Assembly (NCBI GenBank): GCA_002373875.1
Contig: DFKQ01000002.1
Coordinates: 1 to 27,461 of the forward strand
Direction of reading: 5' to 3'
DNA: 27,461 nt
DNA from: Lachnospiraceae bacterium UBA3641
Lineage (GTDB): Bacteria; Bacillota; Clostridia; Lachnospirales; Lachnospiraceae
Below are positions 1-9,100 of the stretch, piece after piece; within the stretch, counting starts at the first letter, position 1; each line of letters opens with the position of its first letter. The notes below the pieces were generated by a model. That model saw only the letters and a program-made list of their open reading frames with translations. It did no database searches and was not told the DNA's origin. A program made the position numbers and the translations under genes.

Positions 1-35
1 TATAGTAAACGAAATTATTTATTTCGTTTACTATA
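1..35. promoter_or_regulatory. 15-bp perfect inverted repeat, possible operator
   Basis: Positions 1-15 and 21-35 are perfect reverse complements (arm TATAGTAAACGAAAT) around a 5-nt centre. The repeat lies beyond the end of the lipoprotein gene and its terminator-like hairpin. On the minus strand a TTGAAT hexamer followed 15 nt later by TATAGT runs into the repeat, so it could be an operator overlapping the promoter of a gene outside the window. It could also be an AT-rich terminator. Function is inferred from symmetry only. Confidence 0.4.
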
Positions 36-56
36 GTTATTCAGTATAAGATTCAA

Positions 57-78
57 GGAGCCGTGAAGCCACAGCTCC
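57..78 (-). terminator. Probable terminator hairpin of the lipoprotein gene
   Basis: On the minus strand a 9-bp stem (GGAGCTGTG with CACGGCTCC, one G-U pair) closes a GCTT loop about 60 nt past the stop codon of the upstream gene. The trailing U tract is poor (UUGAAUCUU), so termination may be weak. Confidence 0.5.
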
Positions 79-137
79 TTTATATCATACACCAAATTCC
101 AGAGTCGTGTTGCTCTTAATATACAAACATATATATC

Positions 138-1400
138 CTACAGTCCTACATACACTCCATCCTTGATGACAACAGCTTTGGGAGCCTTGTTAACCTCACC
201 ATTTGCCGTCCAGGTCATTCCTTCACCTGTAATTCCGTCTACGGAGAATGAAGGATCTGAGAATACGGATACAAGGATATTACATATCTCCTCGTTGGAC
301 TTATCCGTTACGTCAAGGTCTCCGTTCTTCTCGGCATAGAACTTAAGGGCTTCATATATTGCATAAGGACAGTCATATCCGTCCGCTGCGAACTGGATGG
401 GAACCTCTTTGAAGCTGTCCTGATACTTCTTGACGAAGTTAACAGTCTTATCATCCTTGGCATCTGCCGAGAAGGGGGTAAGAAGCATAACGCCTTCTGC
501 GAGCTTGGTGTCAAAGCCTTCAAGACCCAGGATTCCGTCCATTCCGTCCACTCCGAACATAGGAACCTTATATCCCATCTTATCTGCCTGCTGAAGGATA
601 AGTGATGCAGGTGTGTAATAAATGGGAAGGAAGATAAGATCCGCGCCCTTATCCTTGGCATCGGTAAGCTGAACCGAAAAGTCATTGGCGGTATCATCGG
701 TAAAGGTCGTTGTTGATACAACCTCAAGACCTACCTCCGCAGCCTTAGCAGAGAATGTCTGGTAGATTCCCGTCGAATAAACATCTGAGTTGTTATAGAT
801 GATCGCTATCTTACTTCCGATGTTATTATCCTTTATGTACTGGGCCGACGCTGAACCCTGGTTCGGATCCGAGAAGCACAGCTGGAAGATATCATCACCC
901 TGTTCGGTAACGGAAGTTGCGGATGCGGAAGGTGTAAGCATAAATACCCGGTCGTTGTTTGCTTCGGCTGCAACAGCAACACAGGGCGTAGTCGTCACAC
1001 AGCCTACAATGGCCTGAACCTTCCAGTCCTTTAACTTATTATAGGCATTGACCGACTTCTCGGCGTCATGCTCATCATCCTCAGGCTGGTATTCCATCTT
1101 AAAATCACTGCTTATCTCATTGATCTCGTCAACAGCTATCTTGGTTCCGTTGGTAACAGCGTTACCGTACAGAGCTGCCGCCCCGGTAAGCGGTCCGATC
1201 ATACCTACCTTGAGGGTACCGGTAAGAGCTCCCGATCCGCCCTCCGAACTTCCGGCCGCATCGGCAGATCCTGCATCGGCAGCTTCTGAACCGGCCGCTT
1301 CCGCATCGGCAGCGGGTGCGCTGCCCTGCCCCTGATCGCATGCTGCTAATGAGCAGACCATTACCGCCGACATCATTAATGCAAGTAACTTCTTCTTCAT
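138..1400 (-). CDS. ABC transporter substrate-binding lipoprotein, type 1 periplasmic-binding fold (branched-chain amino acid type)
   Basis: This 420-aa protein has a lipoprotein signal peptide: Lys-rich start, hydrophobic core and lipobox SLAAC with the lipidated Cys at residue 21. A low-complexity Ala/Glu/Ser/Gly linker (about 22-60) follows. From about residue 62 it has the Peripla_BP_6 pattern (VGMIGPLTGAAALYG, then NGTKIAVDEIN), typical of LivJ-like receptors of ABC importers. Length is normal for the family. It would sit on the outer face of the membrane and pass a small ligand, perhaps an amino acid, to a permease. No permease or ATPase gene follows within the window, so the ligand is unknown. 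The start has a strong AAAGGAGGAG ribosome binding site. The gene has its own consensus promoter and a hairpin leader, which suggests a separate transcription unit. Confidence 0.9.
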   Translation of the reverse strand: MKKKLLALMMSAVMVCSLAACDQGQGSAPAADAEAAGSEAADAGSADAAGSSEGGSGALTGTLKVGMIGPLTGAAALYGNAVTNGTKIAVDEINEISSDFKMEYQPEDDEHDAEKSVNAYNKLKDWKVQAIVGCVTTTPCVAVAAEANNDRVFMLTPSASATSVTEQGDDIFQLCFSDPNQGSASAQYIKDNNIGSKIAIIYNNSDVYSTGIYQTFSAKAAEVGLEVVSTTTFTDDTANDFSVQLTDAKDKGADLIFLPIYYTPASLILQQADKMGYKVPMFGVDGMDGILGLEGFDTKLAEGVMLLTPFSADAKDDKTVNFVKKYQDSFKEVPIQFAADGYDCPYAIYEALKFYAEKNGDLDVTDKSNEEICNILVSVFSDPSFSVDGITGEGMTWTANGEVNKAPKAVVIKDGVYVGL

Positions 1401-1446
1401 AATATTTCTCCTCCTTTAAAGCTTTTGGTAAATCCTTAAAAAAGAT

Positions 1447-1467
1447 GGCGGTTCTGCCTGAACCGCC
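1447..1467 (-). terminator. Leader hairpin with U6 tract upstream of the lipoprotein gene
   Basis: GGCGGTTC pairs with GAACCGCC around a 5-nt loop. On the minus strand it is followed by ATC and six Ts, and it is also followed by a T run on the plus strand. It begins within about 10 nt of the predicted start of the lipoprotein mRNA and ends about 45 nt before the start codon. It could be a 5' stabilising stem, an attenuator, or a terminator of incoming transcripts from either side. Confidence 0.55.
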
Positions 1468-1480
1468 CTCGTTTTTTATG

Positions 1481-1509
1481 ATTATAAGTACAAACCCATA
1501 TTATGTCAA
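1481..1509 (-). promoter_or_regulatory. Consensus sigma-A promoter of the lipoprotein gene
   Basis: On the minus strand a perfect TTGACA (1504-1509) and a perfect TATAAT (1481-1486) are separated by 17 nt. The predicted start is near 1474. The lipoprotein gene therefore has its own promoter downstream of the noncoding RNA terminator. Confidence 0.85.
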
Positions 1510-1535
1510 GACTTATGTGATTTTCGACACCAAAA

Positions 1536-1559
1536 CAGCCGGGGTGGGAGACCCGGCTG
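1536..1559 (-). terminator. Terminator of the c-di-GMP noncoding RNA
   Basis: On the minus strand CAGCCGGG pairs with CCCGGCTG around an 8-nt loop, followed by UUUUGG. It lies between the aptamer-headed RNA and the consensus promoter of the next gene, so it separates the two transcription units. Confidence 0.7.
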
Positions 1560-1646
1560 CTTTGTGTAACTTGTATCTGTTATAGGATGATAAGATTTCA
1601 TCTCATATTGGTCAATCTGCGACAAATTCGAATCCGCTCATCTGAT

Positions 1647-1720
1647 CGGCTCAAACCCTCCTAAATCAAGGTCAGGTCCTTCGCCATCACCACCGGCTCA
1701 TATCCTCCTAAGTCAAGGTC
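1647..1720 (-). repeat. Two 27-nt direct repeats with Shine-Dalgarno-like core
   Basis: Copies at 1694-1720 and 1647-1673 differ at three positions. Each starts GACCTTGA, contains TTAGGAGG and ends TGAGCCG on the minus strand. Start-to-start spacing is 47 nt, not a multiple of three, so they cannot be read in one frame. Conservation at the RNA level is therefore more likely than a repeated peptide. Confidence 0.75.
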
Positions 1721-1746
1721 AAACATGACACCGATTAAGCTAATCC

Positions 1747-2030
1747 GGCAACTGGCTATCTTCCCCAAACCGCCGTTCTTCGCCTACGCATCTTCAGCCA
1801 CCCATACCGTCCCGGTTTACCCGACCCACGATATCCGGCCTATGCTCAACACCGCCTCGCATCTACATCTCTCCGACTTCTCCGCCCCAGGTTAAACCCC
1901 GGCGATCCCTCATCATCGACTTACCCTCTTGGGAACTTATTCGAACCCTCGAAACAGCTTCCTCAGCATCAACAGCAGCCTACGGATCAGACCCTATAGC
2001 TTTGCGTCCTTACCTTTCGATAAGTTTGCC
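1747..2030 (-). promoter_or_regulatory. c-di-GMP-I (GEMM-I) riboswitch aptamer with a large P3 insertion
   Basis: Read on the minus strand, 2030-1991 carries the family signature: GGCAAAC, a hairpin CUUAUC-GAAA-GGUAAG with the GNRA tetraloop, then GGACGCAAAG and GCUAUAGGGUCU. The partner strands lie about 240 nt later: AUAGC (1759-1755) pairs with GCUAU (2000-1996) as P3, and UUGCC (1751-1747) pairs with GGCAA (2030-2026) as P1. The G of GGC, the A of GACGCA and the CC of UUGCC, which contact the dinucleotide in the known class, are all present. The P3 loop is normally a few tens of nt; here 236 nt separate its strands. The 3' junction reads CAG before UUGCC, one G shorter than the usual CAGG, so affinity or specificity could differ. 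Confidence 0.75.
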
Positions 2031-2055
2031 AATATTCAATTCATCTTATGGTCTT

Positions 2056-2083
2056 ATTATATCATTCTTTTTCTGCATGTCAA
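2056..2083 (-). promoter_or_regulatory. Consensus promoter of the c-di-GMP noncoding RNA
   Basis: On the minus strand a perfect TTGACA (2078-2083) and a perfect TATAAT (2056-2061) are separated by 16 nt. The predicted start is near 2049, about 19 nt before the aptamer. Confidence 0.85.
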
Positions 2084-2158
2084 CAGGAAATATCACATTT
2101 CGTGCATTATATGACACTTTTGTTGATTATGCACAATTAATCCGGTAAGTGGATCTAA

Positions 2159-2184
2159 AATAAGCCCTTAATTTGTTGCTTATT
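2159..2184 (-). terminator. Weak terminator-like hairpin after the sortase gene
   Basis: AATAAGC (2178-2184 on the minus strand) pairs with GCTTATT (2159-2165) and is followed by TTAG. It lies just past the sortase stop codon. The stem is AT-rich and the U tract short, so some readthrough into the riboswitch region is possible. Confidence 0.35.
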
Positions 2185-2199
2185 ACCATATATATGACT

Positions 2200-3006
2200 T
2201 TATTCAAATAAATATCTGTCCCTGAAAATGCCGTGAACAAAGAACCTCTGTTTCTGGGAGCCGGCCCCGGTACAGGTCACAAGGGTGATAGAGGTCTCCT
2301 CCTCATTTGGTTTGGCCTCACACTCAGCCATTGAGTAATCCAGGGCATTTCTGATATACTGTCTGTATTCCTTGGCATTCTGAGCGGAATTGTACATTGA
2401 TGAATCCTTTTTATCTATATAATAGGAGTATATCTGATACCGGTATATTCCATCTTGCATGAACAAATAAATGTAAGGATCATTCTTCGCCAGTGACGGG
2501 TCCTTCCTGAGCTTTCTTAAATTACCGAACATGGAGCCGTTCTTCATGGCATGTCCATATAGAAAGGTATTGTACATGGTAAGGTCGGGCTTATCCATGC
2601 AGTCCATAAATACGCAGCCTGCAAAATTGGGCTGTCCTTCAAAGGTGTTATGCAGATAGTATTCATTGTCTGCCCCCTGTACTACAGGATACGAGATTCC
2701 CACCGAACCCACATACAGCCAGCCTATGTAATCCCTGTTCTTTTTCTTAAGGCCCTCGTAATCAACCTCCATATCCGGAAAGTCACTCCTGTTTGGATTG
2801 TTCCTGAATTCCCGCTCTTCCTCCTTACCAGCCTCTTTATTAACCTCTGTCTGCGAAGACGTTTCGGGGGAAACATACTCTTCGAGTGCCGAATATTCTG
2901 CTTCAGCCCTTTTGTAATCATATGTTGTTTTTCCTATCATGACAAGACAGATAATAATGCCTGCGCATGCCAGACCTATAATGGTAAACCTGATTCCGGA
3001 ATTCAT
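2200..3006 (-). CDS. srtB: Class B sortase
   Basis: Membrane-anchored transpeptidase of 268 aa that would cut sorting signals of exported proteins and attach them to the cell wall. An N-terminal membrane segment (about residues 7-24) and a charged linker precede the catalytic domain. The sortase triad is visible: His152 in YGHAM, Cys245 in TLVTCTG and Arg254 in QKQRFFVHG. The class B pattern is also seen in NTFLYGHAMKNGSMFGNL. Length fits class B. The gene starts 100 nt after the stop codon of the giant adhesin, which carries a sorting signal, so that protein is the obvious substrate. The ribosome binding site is modest (AGGTG, 7 nt before ATG). I see no clear promoter, so it may be read from transcripts that pass the adhesin terminator. 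Confidence 0.93.
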   Translation of the reverse strand: MNSGIRFTIIGLACAGIIICLVMIGKTTYDYKRAEAEYSALEEYVSPETSSQTEVNKEAGKEEEREFRNNPNRSDFPDMEVDYEGLKKKNRDYIGWLYVGSVGISYPVVQGADNEYYLHNTFEGQPNFAGCVFMDCMDKPDLTMYNTFLYGHAMKNGSMFGNLRKLRKDPSLAKNDPYIYLFMQDGIYRYQIYSYYIDKKDSSMYNSAQNAKEYRQYIRNALDYSMAECEAKPNEEETSITLVTCTGAGSQKQRFFVHGIFRDRYLFE

Positions 3007-3053
3007 AATTCACACCTGTATAAAATGATCAATATACATATACAAACTCAAAA

Positions 3054-3080
3054 AGCCGACCGGTATTTAACCGGCCGGCT
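3054..3080 (-). terminator. Terminator after the giant adhesin gene
   Basis: On the minus strand AGCCG-G-CCGGT pairs with ACCGG-T-CGGCT (one mismatch) around a 5-nt loop, followed directly by TTTTTGAG. It lies between the adhesin stop codon and the sortase start and probably reduces sortase expression relative to the adhesin. Confidence 0.75.
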
Positions 3081-3105
3081 CTCTATTATTTTATTTTATC
3101 CGGGA

Positions 3106-6100
3106 TCAATTTTCAAGTCCCTTCTTCTTTCTGCTGGCGATCATCCATACTATTGTTCCAATGCATGCCACAAGAAGTGTGATCCACAGTGCTATCGCAC
3201 TTGCATCTCCCGTTGCGGGACCTACTCTTGTTCCGAGAACGCCTGCCTTAGGCTTACTCCTAACACCGAGAACTCCCGATACCTTCTCTGCCGGAGGTAT
3301 TCTCTCTCCGAGTACTCCGGTATCGATCTTCTCGTTGGTTACGGTTGCAACATTCACAACTGATGAACCTGCATTGTCTGCATTTATCGTGAAGGTATAT
3401 ACCAGGGGATCACCATTTGTATCCCTGTTGGTCTGATAGCCTTCGGGAGCCTTGGTCTCAATGAAATAGTAATCATCCCAAGGAAGATCCTCAACCCTGA
3501 TCCTTCCGTCCGAATCAGTCGTGTAAGTTCCGTATCTGTAGTAGGCATCCGAGAATACCGTACTTGCTGCGGCCTGACCTGTTGTTGTCGGAGTCTTACT
3601 GTAAAGCTCGAACTCCGCACCGGCCAGGGCATTTCCGTCTTCATCGGTCTTAAGCAGGCTGGCTGATCCGAGAAGCCTCGGATCCTCGAAGGATACAGTT
3701 ACGTTTACTCCATGGTCGGTGATCGAGAATCCTATTGTCTCACTCTTTAACTCATAGCCCCCAGGAGCCCTGGTCTCCTTAAAGTAATAGGTTCCGTAAG
3801 GCATCTTGTCAACCTTGAGTTCCCCGCCCCCGTTAACCACAAGTGTCTTGGTACCGCTTCCGGTCTTGGAGTAGGTATATGAACCTGTAGTACCGTTTAC
3901 CGCAACCTCCTTGCCATCCTTGGTGAACAGGGCGAACTCTGCTCCGGCAAGCTTCTCACGGTTTGTTGCATCATACTTGGTTAGCGTTACAGACCCGATT
4001 ATAGGATCATCAAACATCTCAACCTTCTGCTCTACTCCGTTTGTACCAACCTGGAATTCCACAGGTCTTGCAAGTGCATAACCGGCAGGTGCGGTTATCT
4101 CCTTGAGGATATATACCTCACCTATCTCAAGAGCTTCAATATAATGCGGTGTCGTTCCCGATGTCCACCTGTCAACTTCCTTATTATCTCTCTTCCTTAT
4201 AATGCTTAATACAGCTCCGGGAAGTTCCGTATGTTCAGTGGCATCAAGCTTGCTGATAACGACCTTACTGGGTGTATTGGTTATATCATTACCCTTAACC
4301 TCTGAAATATAGCCTGCCAGCTCCTCCTCAGCGACACGATAGCTTATCTCCTTGCCATTCGCATCATACCTGGGCAGCTGTTTACGTCCGGGTGTACCAA
4401 ACTCATACCTGCTGCTTGTGTTCTTTATTACATAAGTGTCAACAAGCTCATCCTTACGTCCCGTCGAATCGGTTGCGTACAGATTTATCGTTACCGAAGG
4501 TCTCTTGCTTGAATCACCCCTGTCATTCCAGAACTTGTTACCGGTGATCTGAATATATTCCTGCTTGATCGTATTTGTGATGCTTACATTCGCAACGCCG
4601 TCCTTAACCTCAAGCTCATCGCCGCTGCCGCTTATCTTAACATCATATCCGAGTGCACCGGCTTCCTTAACCTCATAGAAGAACTTATGTCCGTCTGCCG
4701 TGGAGGCCATGTCACCTTCTTCATTTCCGAAGCCAAGGTTATATTCATACAAACCTGTGAAGCCAAAGGTGTTGTCAGCGTTAAGCTTGGTCTCCCTGTA
4801 CAGCTTACCATCCCTGTAGAGCTGGATCGTAACATCAGGCCTCTTCGCTCCGTCGGGATCGATCCAGGTCTTGACACCCTTAATCTCGAAAGGTACAGCC
4901 TTGGGTGTATTCGTGATCCTTACCTCATCATTGTTATAGGTTATGCTGTATACATAATTATCCGATCCCGTCTCTTCTACAGTATACTTATAAGCATTAC
5001 CCGTAGTAAGGTCGTACTTGGGCAACTGGGAGAAGGTGAACTGGGCAACTCCGTTTGTATCCTTGGCACCACCTGTGATGGTTACGCTTTCTTCCTTACC
5101 GTCTCCGTCAATGTCTGCCCTCTTACCATTCTGTAACAGCCAGATCGTTATGTCGTCATACTTAACATCATTAAGTATCTTACCGTTCTTATCCTTGAGA
5201 AGCGTGAAGGTCTTAACACCCTTCAAGTCAGTATACTCCTGATTAAGAACATTCAGGAATCCCGACATAAATACCACCGTATTCTGGTCGCCGTCCTTCT
5301 TTATCTCAAGCTTGGTCTTGGTATATTTCGGATCGTCCTTTTCATACATTTCCTCAAATACATCATAGGTGTATTCATAATTCTGACCGTTTGAGGTCTT
5401 GTATCTCTCAAGATCACCGAATGCGAAGCTTGTCGTTCCGTTTTCAAGTACTACAGTCCTGCAGGGTTCCTCATCCATCTTACCCTGCTCTGCCGAATCC
5501 CTGTAAAGCTTGATCTTAAGATCAGGATACTTGAAGTCGGCTTCTATATTGCCTTCGCTGTCTCTTGGTAATACCCATTCCTTCTGGCCGATTAACGATG
5601 TGCTTCCCTCCTTGTAATCATACATGGATTCTTCGCGGATCTCACCGTTATCCTTCTTAACATCAGCACCTGATATAACCAGTGTCACTGGATCTGCCAC
5701 CTTATAACCTTCGGGTGCCTTAACCTCCTTAAGAGTATAGGTTCCTGCAGGAAGCTTAACGGGAATAACCTCTGCATACTGTGAAGCCTCTTCCTCGCCC
5801 ACATTTCTTACACTGAGGAGTACGGGCTTCTCCGAACTTGTCCATGCAGCTACCTTCTCATCTGCGGCATTATAAAGCTCCATGCCGGCCCCTGCAAGAT
5901 ACTTACCGGTTCCGATATCCTTCTTACTGAGCCTTATCTCTATCGGCTTATCCCTCATAACTACCGGGCTTGGCTTCTGGTTGCCGTTTTCATCTATTGT
6001 GAATACCACATCCTCTGCCATCGCATATCCGTAAGGCGCGCTTACTTCATGCAGCGAATATGTCTTGCCGGGTATGAGCTTAATGCCGTATATAACGTTA

Positions 6101-9100
6101 TACTTAGCATATGCAGCCTTCTCTTCAGCCGTCAATCCTTCAACGGAGGCTACAGGTGTAACCAATGTCTCCTTCTCCGAAGATACGAACTCGGTTATGA
6201 CATTACCCTCTTCATCGAGCAACTGCAGGGTAGCTCCCGGAAGCTCATCATCTCCTGTTACAGACTTCTTGGAGAATACCGCCTTAACACTCTCATCATA
6301 TACGGTCTCCTGCTGAGTTACCATGCCATTGGCATCCGTTTTCTCAAATTCATTATAATCCTTGACCGTAAAGAATATATCAGCTGACTTAACAAATCCA
6401 TCGGGCGCCTTCGTCTCAACTACCTTATACAGGTTACCTACCCTAAGAAGGCCATACTCGATAAGTACCGGACCGCTTGCGGGTGATATCCATGAGAATA
6501 TCTGATTATACTCATTACCATTCTTCTCATACAGTGCCAGCTCAGCACCGGCTACGTAATCATCCTCGCTTCCTCTCAGTCTCTTCTTGCTTATCGCAAC
6601 CCTGATCGGACGATCGTACATGGTAAGAGTACTTGTAAGTTCCGATGCACGGTCTGCCTTACTTACCTCAGCGCTTGCCGATGCATTACCGGTCACCTGG
6701 ATCCTTCCGTCACCCTTTACCATAAAGCTTATAGGCTCAGCTGTGTAGTAGCCCTTAGGAGGATTGGTCTCCTCAAGCACATATGTCTTACCGACTGTAA
6801 GCTTGCCGTTTATTACATGAGGCTTACCTGTGCTGATCCAGGATTCTACGGGCTCGGTTCCGTCCATGATCCTGAGTGCCGCTCCACTCAGTTCAACATC
6901 TGTTCCCAGCTCCTTCTTGGATATCATTGTATTGATCGGAGCGTCTTCCATGATTATGATCATGCCGTTGCCGCTTCCGCTTACTCTTGCGCTTGTTTTA
7001 ACGCTTCCATCCGGATTAACGCTGAATACTATATCATCCGCCACACCGAAGCCATCAGGTGACTTGGTCTCCTTTATGATATATGTCTTACCTGACACGA
7101 TCAAGGCACCGTCAACACCTGTCTCAAAGAACTTAGGTGTATTACCGCTGGTCCAGCTTGCGATCGGAGCTGCTCCGTCAGCTATGGTTCCCTTCCCGTC
7201 AGCCTCATACAGTTCAAGCTCTGCTCCGGGAAGCTCTTCACTTCCTCCAACCTCTCTCTTGGATATATATACCTTTATGGTCTTGTCATCTATCTGACAT
7301 GTAAGAGGTGTTGTAAGTGAATCGCTTACATTTGTTGCATCAAGTACAACACTGTTGGTGTTGGCTGCATCTCCTTCGGGAAGTACGTATCCCTCAGGTG
7401 CCTTCACCTCCTTGAAGTAGTATGATCCCCAAGGCAGCCTGGTAACCACGATCTCCTTACCGGTAACATAAGCTTTAAGCTCTTCAGCACTCTTATAGAG
7501 AGCACCATCCTTGTATAATTCGAACTCACCGTCCGAAACATTCAGATAATTCTTTACGTTTGCAAGGTTTGTGCCTGTCTTGACAAGCCTGATGCTTCCT
7601 TCAGCCTTCGGATTGGGAACCTCATCAGCAACAACTTCAGTTCCATTCTTATAAACAGTTACATACTTCTCAGGCTCACCCTTCGCCACACGATCCTCTG
7701 CCGTAATAGTAAAGGTATAGATATCATCTCCGGCAACATAACCGGCTGCCGCAGCTGACTCCTTATCCTCCTTAAAGTAGTAGGAGCCCATGGGCAGATG
7801 GTTAACCTCCACCACTCCGTCTGCATCAGATGTGATGGTTGTTATAAATTTATCACCATCCGCATTGTATACATTGAATCTTATGTTTGCGATCCTGTCT
7901 TTGCTGAAAGGATCTATCTTAATAACCTTAGCCGATGCAAGTATCTCCGAGTTGACAAACGTGAATTCTATCGGATCCTCCAAAGGATTGCTCTCGGTTA
8001 TGCTGAATGCAGGCTTAAAGGCCGATACCGAATAGCTTATTCCGGCGGGTACACTTACCTCTTCGAAATGATAATCACCATACTCGAGCCTTCCGATAAC
8101 GTCAGCGGTGATCATACCTTCTTCATTGGTCTTATATGTGCCCAGCTCTTTATTATCGGTATCATTGATAAGCGCGAACTCAACTCCCGCAAGCGACCCG
8201 GGCTGTTCACCGTCAAATACCTTCTTAAGGCTTACATAGCCGTAGCCCTTCTTATTTGTTACTGTTGTTTTTTGAGGCTGCATGATGAGGGTTGAATCAT
8301 CCTGATTACCCGCATCGATGGTAAGCACATCACTCTTAACGACATTTGTCTCGCTTATTGCCTCATATCCTTCAGGTGCCTGAGTCTCAAGGAAATAGTA
8401 GCTTCCCCATTCAACATCACTGACAGTGATGATACCCTCTGCCGATGTCATGAACTCACCTGCTGTTGCACCATACAGGGCCGATACATCCGTATCTTCC
8501 CCATCGCCAACCTTAAAGAGCTTGAACTTCGCGCCTGCAAGCTTTTCCTTTGTTTCCTCATCTTCCTTGATAAGCTCAAGGGTTCCCTTAAGCCTTCTGT
8601 TTACTACAGGGCCTATCTCCAGAGTCTTTGTAACATTATCGGCACCGATAACAAATTCATACCTCTTGCCGGGTTCTGTTATCTCATGTCCCTTAGGTGC
8701 CTTGGTCTCAACGAAGAAGTAACTGTCCCAAGCCAATCCGCTTATTCTGATGTAACCATCGCGGTCAGTGGTGTATTTACCATACTCGTATGAATCACTG
8801 AACAGTGAAGACAATGTCTGCCCAAGTGTCTTAGGAGTCTTGGTGAAGAGTGTAAACTCGGCGCCGGCAAGCGGCCTTCCTTCTTCATCAACCTTCCTTA
8901 AGATAACCGAACCCTCCTTGGGGGTGTTATATACGGTTCTCTTATCCGTAAAGCTTACAAGCTGACCGTCCCTGTCTATAAAGAAGGACAGATTTTCATT
9001 GTTGGGCTCAAATCCTTCAGGGGTTATCTCCTTGAAATAGTAAGCCCCGTAATAGAGAGGTCCTATCTTCTCATTGTGGTCCGCATCCTCAAGCTTACCC

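Larger units (their letters stand above)
1530..2049 (-). ncRNA. Putative c-di-GMP-responsive noncoding RNA of about 520 nt
   Basis: A consensus promoter ends at 2056, a c-di-GMP-I aptamer begins about 20 nt into the transcript, and a hairpin terminator lies at 1536-1559. In between I find no open frame with a proper ribosome binding site. The longest AUG frame after the aptamer (1726-1661) encodes only 21 residues and lacks a Shine-Dalgarno. The minus strand is markedly G-rich and C-poor over 1760-1990, unlike the AT-rich flanks. Two 27-nt repeats containing TTAGGAGG occur at 1694-1720 and 1647-1673. I infer a stand-alone regulatory RNA, or a riboswitch whose original target gene has been lost. 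The transcript has not been shown to exist. Confidence 0.6.

Noticed and set aside
1661..1726. 21-codon open frame after the c-di-GMP aptamer (begins MFDLDLGGYEP)
   Set aside because: No Shine-Dalgarno before the ATG, and the partner repeat that would encode DLDLGGFEP is in another frame. Kept only as a possibility in the findings.
1760..1995. Self-splicing intron inside the aptamer
   Set aside because: The inserted segment is too short, encodes no protein, and I could not find group I or group II core motifs.
1929..2114. 61-aa plus-strand open frame across the riboswitch
   Set aside because: It lies antisense to the aptamer core and promoter, has no recognisable motif and no ribosome binding site.
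2650..3363. Long plus-strand frames antisense to the sortase, adhesin, lyase and ATPase genes
   Set aside because: They mirror real minus-strand genes, lack ribosome binding sites and have Cys/Tyr-rich shadow-type translations.
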